Of a DNA stretch of 64,000 bases, positions 36,984 through 46,926 are shown piece after piece. The position numbers and the translations under genes are program-made. Below the pieces are notes generated by a model. That model was not told the origin of the DNA. It was given only the letters and a program-made list of their open reading frames with translations, and did no database searches. Source of the stretch: Luteolibacter sp. Y139 (lineage in GTDB: Bacteria > Verrucomicrobiota > Verrucomicrobiia > Verrucomicrobiales > Akkermansiaceae); contig NZ_JBBUKT010000010.1 in NCBI RefSeq assembly GCF_038066715.1, positions 186,001 to 250,000 of the forward strand. The letters are read 5' to 3'. Position 1 is the stretch's first letter. The number at the start of each line of letters is the position of its first letter.

Positions 36984-38710
36984 GGACGGCGAGCGATGCT
37001 CACGGTGAAGATGCCGAAGTCATCGATCCACTGTCGTTCCTTGCGAAAGCCGGCGGCTTCGACGAGCGCATCCATTTCGCCCTGCGGGCGGCGGCGCATG
37101 ACCCAGAAGCGGCCGTCGCGATTGGTCAGGGTGCGGGCGATCATTTCCACCTGAGGGTGCCAGGGTTGGCCGGTGTAGACCAGCCAGCCGCCGGGAGAGA
37201 CGGCGGAGAAGAGGCCGCGCAGGGATCGCTGGAGGCGATCGTTTTCGGGGAAGAGTTCATAGAGGCCGGAGACGACTGCCACCGAGGGCTTGGGATCTAC
37301 GCTGGCGAGGGAAGTTTCGTCAAAGGCATCGGCGCGGATGTGGTCGATTCGGTTCTTTAGTAACCTCGCGCTGGCAGCAGCGCGTCCGGTTTCCAGCGCG
37401 GACTGGCTCCAATCGCGGCACAGCACGTGCAGGTTACTGCCGACTTCGGGGTCATCGAGGATGTCGAGCAAGTAACGGCCCGCTCCGCCAGCGATGTCCA
37501 TGAGTTCGAGCGGCAAGTGATCCTCGCGGACCTTGGTGAGGGCGAAGCGCAGGGCTTGGTTCATGCATTCGCGGCGTTGGCGGATGCCGCGCCAGCCGAT
37601 GGCATCGAGATAGCCGCGGTCGATCACCTTGCCGAGGCCGAGGGCACCGCGGGATTGGTTTTCGTAAACGTAGTCGAGCGACTCGCCGGAGTCGAAGCCG
37701 GTCGCGTGGCCGATGCGGATGCCGCGGCTCAGTTTGCCGAGCGTGCCTAACATCGAGCGCTGGATGGAGAAGGAGAGGCCCTTTAGTGAGGGCGCGGGCA
37801 GCGGCTTCTGGAGGCCTGCGTATTCCTCGTTCGTCGCGGGATGGGAGAGGTCTGCTTCCAGTCGCGGTGGTGTGGGCTTCTCGAAGCAGCGCTCGGCGAA
37901 GCGGCGGATGGCACCGATGGCTTCCTCGCGGCAAAGGTCGTGGAAGATGGCGTGGCGCGCGTCCTTCAACGAGAGGTGGACCTTTTGATCGCTACCATAG
38001 TTGTCGTAGAAAGCATCGATCGCCTCGCGCTTCACGACGCGGTCGGCACCGGCGGAGAAGAGCAGCAGCGGGCGGTCCATGACCGCGGCATCGCTGGTGA
38101 CGCGTTTGCCGGTGTCGAAGAGCTCGACGAGAATCTTCGCGGAGATGTCCTTGGAGATCGCGCTGTCGGCGTCGTAGGTGGCGGCTGCCTGGGTATCGCG
38201 GGTCAGCCACGAGCCACGGACGTAGCTCTTGATGGTGGAGTCCGGCTTGAGCTTCTGCATCAGGCGGATGTTCGTGAGCGCGCCGGGCACGATGAGGTTC
38301 ACGTGGAAGGCAGGGGTTGCCAGCACCAGTCCGGCGATCCGTGGGGCGAAATCGTGCACCCATGCTGCGGTGATCACTGCACCCACGCTGTGGGCGACGA
38401 CAACCGTGCGCTCTGGCGTCAGGCCGTGGCTAGCCTTCAGGTGGCGGACGAAGGCGTCGAGGTCCCGGACATACTGCATGAAGCCGGTGGCGTGGCCGCG
38501 GCGGCCTTCGGATTGGCCGTGGCCGCGGGCTTCCCACGCGTAGATGGCGGTGTCCGGCATTTCGAGCGATGGGATCACGGGATCCCAGCGGTCGGCGTGC
38601 TCGTGGCCGCGGTGGATCAGCACCAGGGCGCGCGTGGCACCTTGGACGTTCCAGGTTTTGTAGTGGAGGCAAGCGCCGTCGTCGGCAGTGAATTGGAGAC
38701 GGGTGCTCAT
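36980..38710 (-). CDS. Bifunctional alpha/beta hydrolase - class I SAM-dependent methyltransferase
   Basis: A 576-residue fusion. The N-terminal half is a monoacylglycerol-lipase-like hydrolase with LVLIHRGHEHADRW, the WEARGHGQSEGRRG signature and nucleophile elbow VVAHSVGAV. Its acid is in LFSAGADRVV and its His in DARHAIFHD. The C-terminal half (about 330-576) is a methyltransferase with LELMDIAGGAGRYLLDIL (SAM site), IDHIRADAF and VSPGGWLVYTG. Start is ATG 38710; codons upstream look non-coding. Its stop overlaps the PAP2-phosphatase gene. The same pair occurs together elsewhere with CDP-alcohol phosphatidyltransferase genes, which are absent here. Confidence 0.9.
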   Translation of the reverse strand: MSTRLQFTADDGACLHYKTWNVQGATRALVLIHRGHEHADRWDPVIPSLEMPDTAIYAWEARGHGQSEGRRGHATGFMQYVRDLDAFVRHLKASHGLTPERTVVVAHSVGAVITAAWVHDFAPRIAGLVLATPAFHVNLIVPGALTNIRLMQKLKPDSTIKSYVRGSWLTRDTQAAATYDADSAISKDISAKILVELFDTGKRVTSDAAVMDRPLLLFSAGADRVVKREAIDAFYDNYGSDQKVHLSLKDARHAIFHDLCREEAIGAIRRFAERCFEKPTPPRLEADLSHPATNEEYAGLQKPLPAPSLKGLSFSIQRSMLGTLGKLSRGIRIGHATGFDSGESLDYVYENQSRGALGLGKVIDRGYLDAIGWRGIRQRRECMNQALRFALTKVREDHLPLELMDIAGGAGRYLLDILDDPEVGSNLHVLCRDWSQSALETGRAAASARLLKNRIDHIRADAFDETSLASVDPKPSVAVVSGLYELFPENDRLQRSLRGLFSAVSPGGWLVYTGQPWHPQVEMIARTLTNRDGRFWVMRRRPQGEMDALVEAAGFRKERQWIDDFGIFTVSIARRP

Positions 38711-38981
38711 GGTGGGGCGGGGGAGAAGCTCGGCCGCGGGCTGCGCGGGTGGCGGGGAGGGACTGCGGTCAACTGGTTCTCTAACCCATTCGAGAGGCAT
38801 CGTGAAGCTGAGGTTCATAAGAGTCACCGGGGAGTGTGGCATGAGCTGGCGTCAGGACCTCATCGTGAGTTTTTGGAGATGTATCGGTTTTCTCAATGAA
38901 TTGAAATTTGGCATCTGGGGTTTCGATTGAAAGGCCCCTTTCCTTCGGCTTAGAACATCTGTTCAAAGTCCGACTGAACAA

Positions 38982-39584
38982 ATGCCCACCGCCCAAGATG
39001 TGATCAAGGAGGCCGTATCGTCATTGCATGCCCGGCGCCTGAAAGGCCTCGGTTTTCGCAAGGATGGCAATACGTGGGTGCGGACGTCGAAATGGCCTCA
39101 AGTGATCAACCTCCAACTCTCGTCATGGAACACGGCTGATGAGGCGAAGATCACGTTAAACTTCGGAGTGTTTGTGGAGGAGATCGGTAAGATAGTGGGT
39201 GACAGTCCTCTGAAGGGGAAGCTGAAGGAGTATCACTGCATGCCCCGTGTCAGGATCGGACAGCTCCGACCGGACAGGAAGGACTACTGGTGGGAAGTCA
39301 CTCCCTCAATATCGCCAGGCATCTTGGCCGACGAACTCTTTGCCGAGATTGCGGACCATGGCATTCCGTGGCTTGAGAGCTTGGATTCCTTCGAAGGTTT
39401 AGCGAAGGAGTTTGAGAGGCAGGAAATCGACTTCAAGGCGGCTGTCGCCTTTCATCTGGCGGAGATGCCGATAGAGGCGGAGGCAATGATGGCCAAGGCC
39501 CTTTCGAGTGCAAACGAGCATTTCCGTCCCCGCCTCCTGCGTATCGCGAGATCGCTATCAATTCCCATTCAGTCCGACGACTGA
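38982..39584 (+). CDS. DUF4304 domain protein
   Basis: A 200-residue soluble protein. The opening (IKEAVSSLHARRLKGLGFRKDGNTWVRTS then VINLQLSSWN) matches DUF4304: a helix, then GFrk.g..w.r......v..vQ.S. KITLNFGVFVEEI and WWEVTP belong to the same domain. Family members are often near toxin-immunity or polymorphic-toxin loci, but no partner is seen here. Function unknown. Confidence 0.8.
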   Translation: MPTAQDVIKEAVSSLHARRLKGLGFRKDGNTWVRTSKWPQVINLQLSSWNTADEAKITLNFGVFVEEIGKIVGDSPLKGKLKEYHCMPRVRIGQLRPDRKDYWWEVTPSISPGILADELFAEIADHGIPWLESLDSFEGLAKEFERQEIDFKAAVAFHLAEMPIEAEAMMAKALSSANEHFRPRLLRIARSLSIPIQSDD

Positions 39585-39612
39585 CAGGAGGGGTTTCAGA
39601 GAGGCTGCCAAG

Positions 39613-41109
39613 TCACGTCATCACGGCCGTGTCCAGCATCTGCTCGTAGCGCTTGATGTAGGCTGCGGCGGTGGCCTCATGATTGAAGCGGGCGACGGCT
39701 TCCTTCATGATGCGGGCGCGGTGGTGGGTGCGGTGCTCTTCACCGCCGTGGTAGAACTTGAGAGCTTCGTTTACTGCCCAGCGTAGGCCGTCGCCGTTGA
39801 AGTGCTTGAAGAGGAAACCATTGCCCTTGTCGGCTTCGGCGTCGAAGGGGTCGACGGTATCGTGGAGGCCGCCGGTGTCGTGGGCGAGGGTGAGGCTGCC
39901 ATACTTCGGCGCGATCATCTGCGGCAGGCCGCAGGGCTCGAAGGAGGAGGGCATGAAGATGAAATCGCTGGCCGCGTAGCCGAGGTGCGAGAGTCCTTCA
40001 TCGAAATCGCGCACTGCCACCTGGCCGTGGAAGCGGTGGCGGTTCACGATGTCGTGAAAGTGGTTCTTGTAAGCGCCGCTGGCGATAATCGCGATCTGCA
40101 GCTTGTTCTGTGTGACGAGGCTGTGGAGGATGTCACCGAGGAGCTGACAGCCCTTTTGCACGGGATCGAGGCGTGAAGGCCAGAAGAACAGCGGCACATC
40201 CGGATCGCCCATCAGGCCGAGGCGCTCTTGGAGTTCCAGCTTGTTCTTGCGCTTGCCTTCCGAGTGGTCGGCGGCGGTGAAGTGGTTCTTCAGGTAGGGA
40301 TCGCTGGCCGGGTCGAAGCCCGGGTCCGGGGCATTCAGGATACCGGTGGCGCGGCCATCGCGATGCTTGTCGCGGAGCTGGTTGCGGATCGCATCCGGGA
40401 TGAAGTGGTGATAGCCCTGCACGATTTCATCGAGGAAGGTCGGGCTGACCGTGTTCACATGGTCGGCGGAGAGGATGCCGGTGGTTAGAAGGTCGACCGG
40501 ATTGTTGGCGCGGCTTTCCTCGTAGTTCCATGGGGCGCGGCGATAGTAGCAGTGCTGCCAGAATGCGGCGGCGTCGATGCCACGGTCCTCAATCTGCGCG
40601 AGCGTAAGGTGCTCGGAGTGGATGTTGTGGACGGTGAAGAGGGACTTGATGCCGTATTGCTTCGCCACGGCGGGAATCAGTCCCGTCATCCAGTCATTGC
40701 AGTGGATGAGGTCCGGCCGGACCTGCGGGAGGGTGTGATTGATGACCTCGCGCTGGAAGGCGAGGGCGATGAGGTGATTCTCCGCGCCGTAGACGCTGGA
40801 GCGGTGGTAGAAGACGCGATCTTGGGCGAGGTGGATGCGCTGCTCGGGCAAAGCGCTGCTGACTTTCTCGAACTCATTGTCGAAGACGCTGGCGACGTCC
40901 TGGTGGAACATCCGGCGGTAGTTCGGCAGGGCGACGTGGACGTCGGCACCTTGGTCGTAGAGGGCCTTGACGAGCGAAGCGGAGACGTCGGCGAGGCCGC
41001 CGGCCTTGGCGCACATGCGCTGGGCGAGGTTACCCATCCCCTCCGGCAGGTAGGTGATTTCCGGGGTGACGACGAGGATCCGAGGGCGACGGGGAGGGTT
41101 ATCAGACAT
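39613..41109 (-). CDS. glgA: Glycogen synthase (GT5)
   Basis: A 498-residue GT-B glycosyltransferase. The N-terminal ADP-glucose-binding motif is AKAGGLADVSASLVKAL (KxGGL). Typical segments are PDLIHCNDWMTGLIP, FTVHNIHS, ADHVNTVSPTF and FWPSRLDPVQKG. Near the C-terminus is FIFMPSSFEPCGLPQM, the conserved acidic/Cys donor-site region, followed by DTGGLHDTVDPFD. It transfers glucose from ADP-glucose (or UDP-glucose) to glycogen. No other glg genes are adjacent. Confidence 0.93.
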   Translation of the reverse strand: MSDNPPRRPRILVVTPEITYLPEGMGNLAQRMCAKAGGLADVSASLVKALYDQGADVHVALPNYRRMFHQDVASVFDNEFEKVSSALPEQRIHLAQDRVFYHRSSVYGAENHLIALAFQREVINHTLPQVRPDLIHCNDWMTGLIPAVAKQYGIKSLFTVHNIHSEHLTLAQIEDRGIDAAAFWQHCYYRRAPWNYEESRANNPVDLLTTGILSADHVNTVSPTFLDEIVQGYHHFIPDAIRNQLRDKHRDGRATGILNAPDPGFDPASDPYLKNHFTAADHSEGKRKNKLELQERLGLMGDPDVPLFFWPSRLDPVQKGCQLLGDILHSLVTQNKLQIAIIASGAYKNHFHDIVNRHRFHGQVAVRDFDEGLSHLGYAASDFIFMPSSFEPCGLPQMIAPKYGSLTLAHDTGGLHDTVDPFDAEADKGNGFLFKHFNGDGLRWAVNEALKFYHGGEEHRTHHRARIMKEAVARFNHEATAAAYIKRYEQMLDTAVMT

Positions 41110-41288
41110 TGGCTATTCCGGGTTTCCCGATTTTTTAGGCGCTTCAGTTGCACGAAAGCAAGAATGTGTGATGACACCACCAAAGATTTCCGCATTTCCG
41201 GGGCGAGGAACTGCGGGGACCGTGCAGGTCGCCCTTTGACAGCCGGGAATCGCCCGCTATTTTCGCGGCCCCAAACCACTCCACTCCC

Positions 41289-43133
41289 ATGAGCGACGCC
41301 ACTCTCGAAACGCACTCCTTCCAGGCCGAAATCAAGCAGCTGCTCGATCTCGTCGTCCACTCCCTCTACACCGACCGAGAGATCTTCCTGCGCGAGCTGG
41401 TCTCGAATGCCTCCGATTCGATGGAGAAGCTGCGCCACCTGCAGGGCACGGAGAAGGACATTCACGATGCGGCGCTGCCGCTGGAGATCACAATCACCAC
41501 CGACAAGGAGGCCCGGACCGTGACCATCGCCGACCGCGGCATCGGCATGACCCGCGAGGAGCTGGTGGAGAATCTGGGAACGATCGCGCACTCGGGCACA
41601 AAGGCTTTCCTCACGGCGATGAAGGAAAGCGGCAACTCGCCGGCGAACATGATCGGGCAGTTCGGCGTGGGCTTTTACTCGGCCTTCATGGTCGCGGAGA
41701 AGGTGGAGGTCTTCACCCGCTCGTGGCGCGAGAATGGCGAGGAGCTGCTGTGGACCAGCGATGGCGTCAGCGGCTACTCGATCGAGGAAGCGAGCGGCCT
41801 TGAGCGTGGCGTGAAGATCGTGCTGCACCTCAAGGAGGAGCATGCCGAATACGCGGAGGATGCGCGCGTGAAGCATCTCATCGAGCGCTACAGCAATTTC
41901 GTCGGCTTCCCGATTCTTCTCGATGGCGAGCGCGTCAACAAGGTCGAGGCACTGTGGCTGAAGAACAAGGCGGACATCAGCGAGGAGGAATACAAGGAGT
42001 TCTATCAGTTCGCCTGCCACGCCTACAATGATCCGGCGTATCGCTTGCACTTCGCTGCGGATGCGCCGCTTGCGATCAATGCGCTGATCTTCGTGCCCGA
42101 TGAGAATATGGAGCGCTGGGGCATGCAGAAGACCGAGCCGGCGGTGGCGCTGTATTGCAAGAAGGTGCTGATCGATCCTGCGCCGAAGGGGTTGCTGCCG
42201 GAGTGGATGCGTTTCCTCAAGGGGGTGATCGATAGCGCCGACCTGCCGCTGAACATTTCCCGTGAGACGATGCAGGACAGTGCGCTGGTGCGGAAGCTCG
42301 GCAGCGTGATTGCCAAGCGGGTGGTGAAGATGTTCGAGAAAGAAGCCGAGGCGGATCCGGAGAAGTTCCAGGCTTTCTACAAGAAGTTCGACCGGTTCTT
42401 CAAAGAAGGCGTGGCGACCGACTATGCGAACAAGGACGGCCTTGCGAAGCTGCTGCGCTTCGAGTCATCGATGACGGATGAAGGCAAGCTCTCCAGCTTC
42501 GCCGACTACGTCACCCGCGCGAAGGACGGGCAGGACAAGATCTATTTCCTCGTGGGCCCGAGCCGCGTGCAGCTTGAGAGCAGTCCGTATATCGAGGCAT
42601 TCAAGGCGCGTGGGCTGGAGGTCATTTATTTCACGGACCCGGTCGATGAATATGTCGTCGAGTCATTGGGCGAGTTCGATGGCAAAAAGCTCGTTTCGAT
42701 CAGCCATGCCGGTGTCGAGCTGGATGACAATGCAACGGAAGGCGATGCGCTGGGAGCGGAGGCGACGGAGAAGCTGTGCTCGTTCCTGAAGGATGAGCTC
42801 GGCGGGAAGGTGACCAGTGTTGCCAGCGGCAAGCGTCTCGTGGACAGCCCGGTGATCGCTCTCGTCCCGCAAGATGGCATGACGCCGCAGATGCGCCGGA
42901 TGATGAAGGCGATGGATGAGAACTTCCAGGATGACGTGAAGGTCGAGCTGGAGATCAATCCACGGCATCCGCTGGTGAAGAAGCTTGCTGAGACGAGTGA
43001 GTCGAATCCGGAGCTGGCGAAGCTGGTGGCGGGGCAGCTTTTTGACAATGCGTTGATTGCTGCCGGCTTGCTGGATGATGCGAGCGAGACGGTGAAGCGG
43101 ATGAACGCGCTGATGGAGAAGGCGATGGGGTGA
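41289..43133 (+). CDS. htpG: Molecular chaperone HtpG (Hsp90)
   Basis: A 614-residue full-length bacterial Hsp90. The GHKL ATP-binding domain has LYTDREIFLRELVSNASDSMEKLR (Glu and Asn of the N box), IADRGIGMTREEL (G1), LGTIAHSGTKAF and IGQFGVGFYSAFMVA (G2). The middle domain has DLPLNISRETMQ with the catalytic-loop Arg. The C-terminal dimerisation domain ends HPLVKKLAE...LFDNALIAAGLL. ATP-dependent folding chaperone in the cytoplasm. Two hairpins follow (43184-43201, 43232-43255). Confidence 0.97.
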   Translation: MSDATLETHSFQAEIKQLLDLVVHSLYTDREIFLRELVSNASDSMEKLRHLQGTEKDIHDAALPLEITITTDKEARTVTIADRGIGMTREELVENLGTIAHSGTKAFLTAMKESGNSPANMIGQFGVGFYSAFMVAEKVEVFTRSWRENGEELLWTSDGVSGYSIEEASGLERGVKIVLHLKEEHAEYAEDARVKHLIERYSNFVGFPILLDGERVNKVEALWLKNKADISEEEYKEFYQFACHAYNDPAYRLHFAADAPLAINALIFVPDENMERWGMQKTEPAVALYCKKVLIDPAPKGLLPEWMRFLKGVIDSADLPLNISRETMQDSALVRKLGSVIAKRVVKMFEKEAEADPEKFQAFYKKFDRFFKEGVATDYANKDGLAKLLRFESSMTDEGKLSSFADYVTRAKDGQDKIYFLVGPSRVQLESSPYIEAFKARGLEVIYFTDPVDEYVVESLGEFDGKKLVSISHAGVELDDNATEGDALGAEATEKLCSFLKDELGGKVTSVASGKRLVDSPVIALVPQDGMTPQMRRMMKAMDENFQDDVKVELEINPRHPLVKKLAETSESNPELAKLVAGQLFDNALIAAGLLDDASETVKRMNALMEKAMG

Positions 43134-43183
43134 GCCCATTTTGCGGCACGAAGCGATGAACGCGGCGCAGCCGCCTCTGGGCT

Positions 43184-43255
43184 GCTCCGGTTATCCGGAG
43201 CTTAGGGTGCAGCTGGTCGTTGTGAGGAGATGAGGCGATCCTTCGGGGTCGCCTC
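43184..43255 (+). terminator. Two tandem hairpins after htpG
   Basis: GCTCCGG-ttat-CCGGAGC at 43184-43201, and GAGGCGA...TCGCCTC at 43232-43255 followed by AATTCGTT. There is no strong T-tract, so termination is likely but not certain. Confidence 0.45.
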
Positions 43256-43348
43256 AATTCGTTCATGGGCAGACGGCTATTAGATGCATTCGAAAGCTGC
43301 GAAGAATCACAGCAGTCCAAGGGCCTTCGGCTACTATCAGGCGGACCG

Positions 43349-44248
43349 TTAGACGGCTTCGGCCGCGATCCTCTTGCGCATCGCTTCGTCCGGCATGGTG
43401 CCGAGACCGGCTTTCATGTTGTCGCGGAGGTGTTCGACCTTTGAGGTTGCCGGGATCGCACAGGTGATCGCTGGATGGGAGACCACGAACTTCAGCATGA
43501 TCTGCGCCCAGCTGTCGCAATCGATTTCCTTTGCCCAAGCGGGCAGAGGTTTTTCGCGGAGCTTCTTGAATAACTCGCCGCCGGCGAAGGGGCGGTTGAC
43601 GATGACGGCGACGCTGCGGTCTTTTGCCAAGGGGAGTAGCTTCTCCTCTGCCTCGCGCTCGCCGAGGGAATAGTTGATCTGGAGGAAATCGAGCGTCTCG
43701 GAGGCGACCAGCTTGGCGACAGCTTCATGCTGGCTGGCGGTGTAATGGGTGACGCCGAGGTAGCGGACGGTGCCGTCTTTTTTCCAGCCGCGCAGGGTAT
43801 CGAGGTGGGTGCCGACATCGACGAGATTGTGCACCTGCATCAGGTCGATCGGCTTGGCACGGAGCTTCTTCATCGATGACTCCATCTGGGCGATGCCTTC
43901 CGCCTTGCCTTTGGTCCAGACCTTGGTGGCGATGAAGAGCTTCTCGCGCAGCCCGAGCTTGCCGATCAGGTCGCCGGCAACTTGCTCGGACTTGCCATAC
44001 ATCGGCGAGGAATCGAGCAGCTTGCCGCCGAGTTCGGAGAAGACCTTCAGCACTTCTTCAAGCGGCGCTGGATCGGCGACGTCGAAGGTCTGCCACGTGC
44101 CCATGCCGATGACGGGCAGCTTTTCGCCGGACGAGGGGATGGGGCGTGTGAGCATGGCAGGGGCAGCGGGTTGCTGGGCGGCGGCATGGCTCATCGCCAG
44201 GCCGCCGGCAATCAGTCGGAAGGTGTCACGCCGGGTCATGTCGGGCAC
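43349..44248 (-). CDS. Aldo/keto reductase with Tat-type signal
   Basis: A 299-residue (alpha/beta)8 oxidoreductase preceded by a twin-arginine signal (TRRDTFRLIAGGLAMSHAAA). Catalytic tetrad: Asp in KLLDSSPMYG, Tyr in the same segment, Lys in IATKVW and His in DLMQVHNL. The NADPH-binding C-terminal part has AITCAIPATSKVEHLRDNM. Tat-exported members reduce aldehydes in the periplasm in other bacteria; the substrate here is unknown. Confidence 0.9.
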   Translation of the reverse strand: MPDMTRRDTFRLIAGGLAMSHAAAQQPAAPAMLTRPIPSSGEKLPVIGMGTWQTFDVADPAPLEEVLKVFSELGGKLLDSSPMYGKSEQVAGDLIGKLGLREKLFIATKVWTKGKAEGIAQMESSMKKLRAKPIDLMQVHNLVDVGTHLDTLRGWKKDGTVRYLGVTHYTASQHEAVAKLVASETLDFLQINYSLGEREAEEKLLPLAKDRSVAVIVNRPFAGGELFKKLREKPLPAWAKEIDCDSWAQIMLKFVVSHPAITCAIPATSKVEHLRDNMKAGLGTMPDEAMRKRIAAEAV

Positions 44249-44282
44249 GATGGCATCGATCCGCCGCCTGTCGATGAAGTGC

Positions 44283-45572
44283 TTACTTTGCCGTGACGGT
44301 GATCACGTGCTCGGCAGGCTGCACCGAGTCGGCGACTGCCTTGGCGAGCTTAGCGCGGACCTTCTCGGTCAGCGTGAAGGTTCCATCGATATCCGTCTTG
44401 CCTTCCATCCCGTGGGCCAGCTCCTTGATCTGGCGGGTCTCGTAGTTTTGCTTCGCGGACACAGCGTCCCAGACTTTCTTGAAGGCGGGCACCAGCGGGT
44501 TGTTGACGAAGTCCTTGGCGAGATTCACGCCCTTCTTGAGTTCGTCCGCCGTGTAGGTCTTGGTCGCGTCGCCCCAGGTCACGTCGTAGTTCTTCGCTTC
44601 GGGGAAATCGATCCTGAGGGTGAGGCGGTTCAGCTCGTCATCGAAGGGAACGAGTGCGAGTCCCGCGGCGATGACATCGTCATTCTTCACGTCGCCAGGG
44701 CCGGGGCTGAAGGGGAGCTTGGTGCTCTGGAGGGTGATCTTGCCGCCGTCGGAGGAGATCACCTTGTGACCAGCGGTGGCGGTCGCCTTGCCCGAGCGGC
44801 CGATGGTGATGGTGCCGAGATCGCCATCGATGCCCATGCCCTTGAGGAAGGCGTAGGCCATGACCACTTGGCCGGCCCAGTTGGGGTGAACGCCGTCCTT
44901 GCCCGCGACCTTGAAGTCCGGGCCGTTTTGTTTCTTTGCCAGGTTGTCAGCGAGCAGCATCGGGCGGTAGACATCGGCGAAGGCGACCTTTTCCTCTGCC
45001 GCGATCTGGATGCCGATGTTGCGGAACTTCGAGAGGGAAAGATTGAGGTCCTGCTGGGTGCCCTTGGCCGACTTCACCCAGCCGGGCACGGAATCGATGA
45101 TGCCGGGCGAGCCTAACAGCACGCGGGTGCCGGCTTTCTTGAATGCCTGGACCATGGTGGTCTCGTTCTTCCGATATTCCGCGGCGATGCCGTCCTCGTA
45201 GGGCACGTAGCGGAAGTCATTCATGCCGTAGCAGGAGGTGGCGAAGGTCGGCTTGAAGCGCAGGACGTCGCTTTCCAGCCGCCCGAGGAAGCCGCCGGCC
45301 TGCTCGCCGCTCCAGCCGTATTGGCGGCAGGTGATTTCCAGTTCCGGGAGGCATGCGGTGAGGTAACTCTCCATGATCACCGAGTAGCGCTTTTGCTCGG
45401 TGATCGAGTCGCCACAGATCGCCACGCGGTCGCCCTTTTTCAGGAGGAGTCCGGCGGGCTCAGGCGCGGGATCGAGCTGGTAGACCGAGAGTTCGGCAGG
45501 AAGCGGCGGGAGTTCTTTGGCAGAAATTGGGAATGCGAGGGCCGTGACGATCAGTGGCAGGGTGCGTTTCAT
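44283..45572 (-). CDS. Secreted SGNH/GDSL hydrolase
   Basis: A 429-residue esterase with signal peptide MKRTLPLIVTALAFPISA. SGNH blocks: VAICGDSITEQ (block I Ser), WSGEQAGG (Gly), CYGMNDFRY (block III Asn) and GKDGVHPNWAG (block V Asp/His). A C-terminal extension of about 170 residues of unknown function follows. This type is common beside polysaccharide-degrading genes and may deacetylate carbohydrates. It is 34 bp upstream of the aldo/keto reductase on the same strand, so cotranscription is likely. Confidence 0.88.
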   Translation of the reverse strand: MKRTLPLIVTALAFPISAKELPPLPAELSVYQLDPAPEPAGLLLKKGDRVAICGDSITEQKRYSVIMESYLTACLPELEITCRQYGWSGEQAGGFLGRLESDVLRFKPTFATSCYGMNDFRYVPYEDGIAAEYRKNETTMVQAFKKAGTRVLLGSPGIIDSVPGWVKSAKGTQQDLNLSLSKFRNIGIQIAAEEKVAFADVYRPMLLADNLAKKQNGPDFKVAGKDGVHPNWAGQVVMAYAFLKGMGIDGDLGTITIGRSGKATATAGHKVISSDGGKITLQSTKLPFSPGPGDVKNDDVIAAGLALVPFDDELNRLTLRIDFPEAKNYDVTWGDATKTYTADELKKGVNLAKDFVNNPLVPAFKKVWDAVSAKQNYETRQIKELAHGMEGKTDIDGTFTLTEKVRAKLAKAVADSVQPAEHVITVTAK

Positions 45573-45665
45573 GGATTTACTCCAGACGACACGCAGGGCC
45601 CCGGGCTTTCAAGTCCTTGTCGCGACACGAAAGTCCTCCCCGTTTGGAAGCGTTTTCCTTTTTCC

Positions 45666-46844
45666 ATGAAACCCCAAGCCATTCTCCTGCCCGCCGGGCT
45701 GCTCGCGATCGCCCTGACCTACGCCAAAACGACCGGTGGGGCGGCTTGGAAGAAGCAAGTGGTGACGAAGGATTTCCTCACCGAGGGCCTTTCTGTCGGG
45801 GATCTGGATGGAGATGGGAAGAAGGATCTCGTCGCCGGGGCCTTCTGGTTCAAGGGGCCGGATTTCAAGGAGGCCAAGCCCTACCGGCCGGGAAGTGCCA
45901 AGTCGATCGAAGGCTACATGGAGGACTCGTTCCTGAGCTGGGTGGACGACCTGAATGGCGATGGGAAGAACGACATCCTGATGGCCAGTCACCCGGGCAA
46001 GGACCTGACGCTCTACCTGAATCCAGGGAAGGAAGGCGAATGGACGGCCCATCGGGTGATGACCGAGGCGGCCCATGAGAGCCCCCTGTGGGTGGATCTG
46101 GATGGCGACGGGAAGAAAGAGGTCGTTTGCATGCAGGGCGGCAAGTTTGGCTATGCAGAGGTCGATTGGTCGGACGTGACCAAGCCGTGGACCTTCATCG
46201 CCGTGTCGGAGAAGCGCACGGACACGCCGTATGTGCACGGGCTGGGCGCCGGGGATCTGAGCGGGGACGGCAAGATGGACATCGTGGAGAAGGACGGGTG
46301 GTTCGAGCAGCCGGCGGAGAAGGGCGGGACGTGGACGTGGCATCAGGAGAAATTCGCCGGTCCCGGCGGCTCACAGATGCTGGTCTTCGACGTGGACAAG
46401 GACGGAGACAATGACCTGGTCACCAGCTTGAATGGCCATGGCTACGGGCTGTTTTGGTGCGAGAACCATCGTAGCGACGGGAAGGTGGCTTTCACCCCTC
46501 ATGAGATCCTGCCGGAGGATCCCGCGAAGACCGGCCCGGATGGTCTTCAATTCAGCCAGCTTCATGCGATGGATGCCGGGGACTTCGACAAGGACGGCCG
46601 AATCGACTTCATCACCGGCAAGCGCTTCTGGGCGCACATGGGCCATGATCCCGGCGAACGCGATCCGGCGCTCGCGGTGATTTTCTACAATCGCAAGGAT
46701 GGCAATGGCGTCCGCTGGGAGCCGGAAGTGATCGACAATGATTCGGGCGTCGGCTGCCAAGTGCTGGCGGTGGATCTGGATGGCGATGGCAAGCTGGAGT
46801 TCGCCGCCGGGAGCAAGAAGGGCGTGCACATTATCCGGCGCTGA
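45666..46844 (+). CDS. Secreted FG-GAP/VCBS-repeat protein
   Basis: A 392-residue protein with signal peptide MKPQAILLPAGLLAIALTYA. At least six FG-GAP-like calcium loops are seen: VGDLDGDGKKDLVAGAF, WVDDLNGDGKNDILMAS, WVDLDGDGKKEVVCM, AGDLSGDGKMDIVEKDG, VFDVDKDGDNDLVTS and AVDLDGDGKLEFAAG, plus DAGDFDKDGRIDFITG. Together they form a seven-bladed beta propeller. Probably a secreted binding or structural protein. Confidence 0.88.
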   Translation: MKPQAILLPAGLLAIALTYAKTTGGAAWKKQVVTKDFLTEGLSVGDLDGDGKKDLVAGAFWFKGPDFKEAKPYRPGSAKSIEGYMEDSFLSWVDDLNGDGKNDILMASHPGKDLTLYLNPGKEGEWTAHRVMTEAAHESPLWVDLDGDGKKEVVCMQGGKFGYAEVDWSDVTKPWTFIAVSEKRTDTPYVHGLGAGDLSGDGKMDIVEKDGWFEQPAEKGGTWTWHQEKFAGPGGSQMLVFDVDKDGDNDLVTSLNGHGYGLFWCENHRSDGKVAFTPHEILPEDPAKTGPDGLQFSQLHAMDAGDFDKDGRIDFITGKRFWAHMGHDPGERDPALAVIFYNRKDGNGVRWEPEVIDNDSGVGCQVLAVDLDGDGKLEFAAGSKKGVHIIRR

Positions 46845-46926
46845 CGAGACAGATCCGATTTTGCCTTGCTGAAAGGGAGAGCGCTCCGTAGCTCTTTCCC
46901 GTCCCCTGAAAAAGCTCTTCCAGCTT

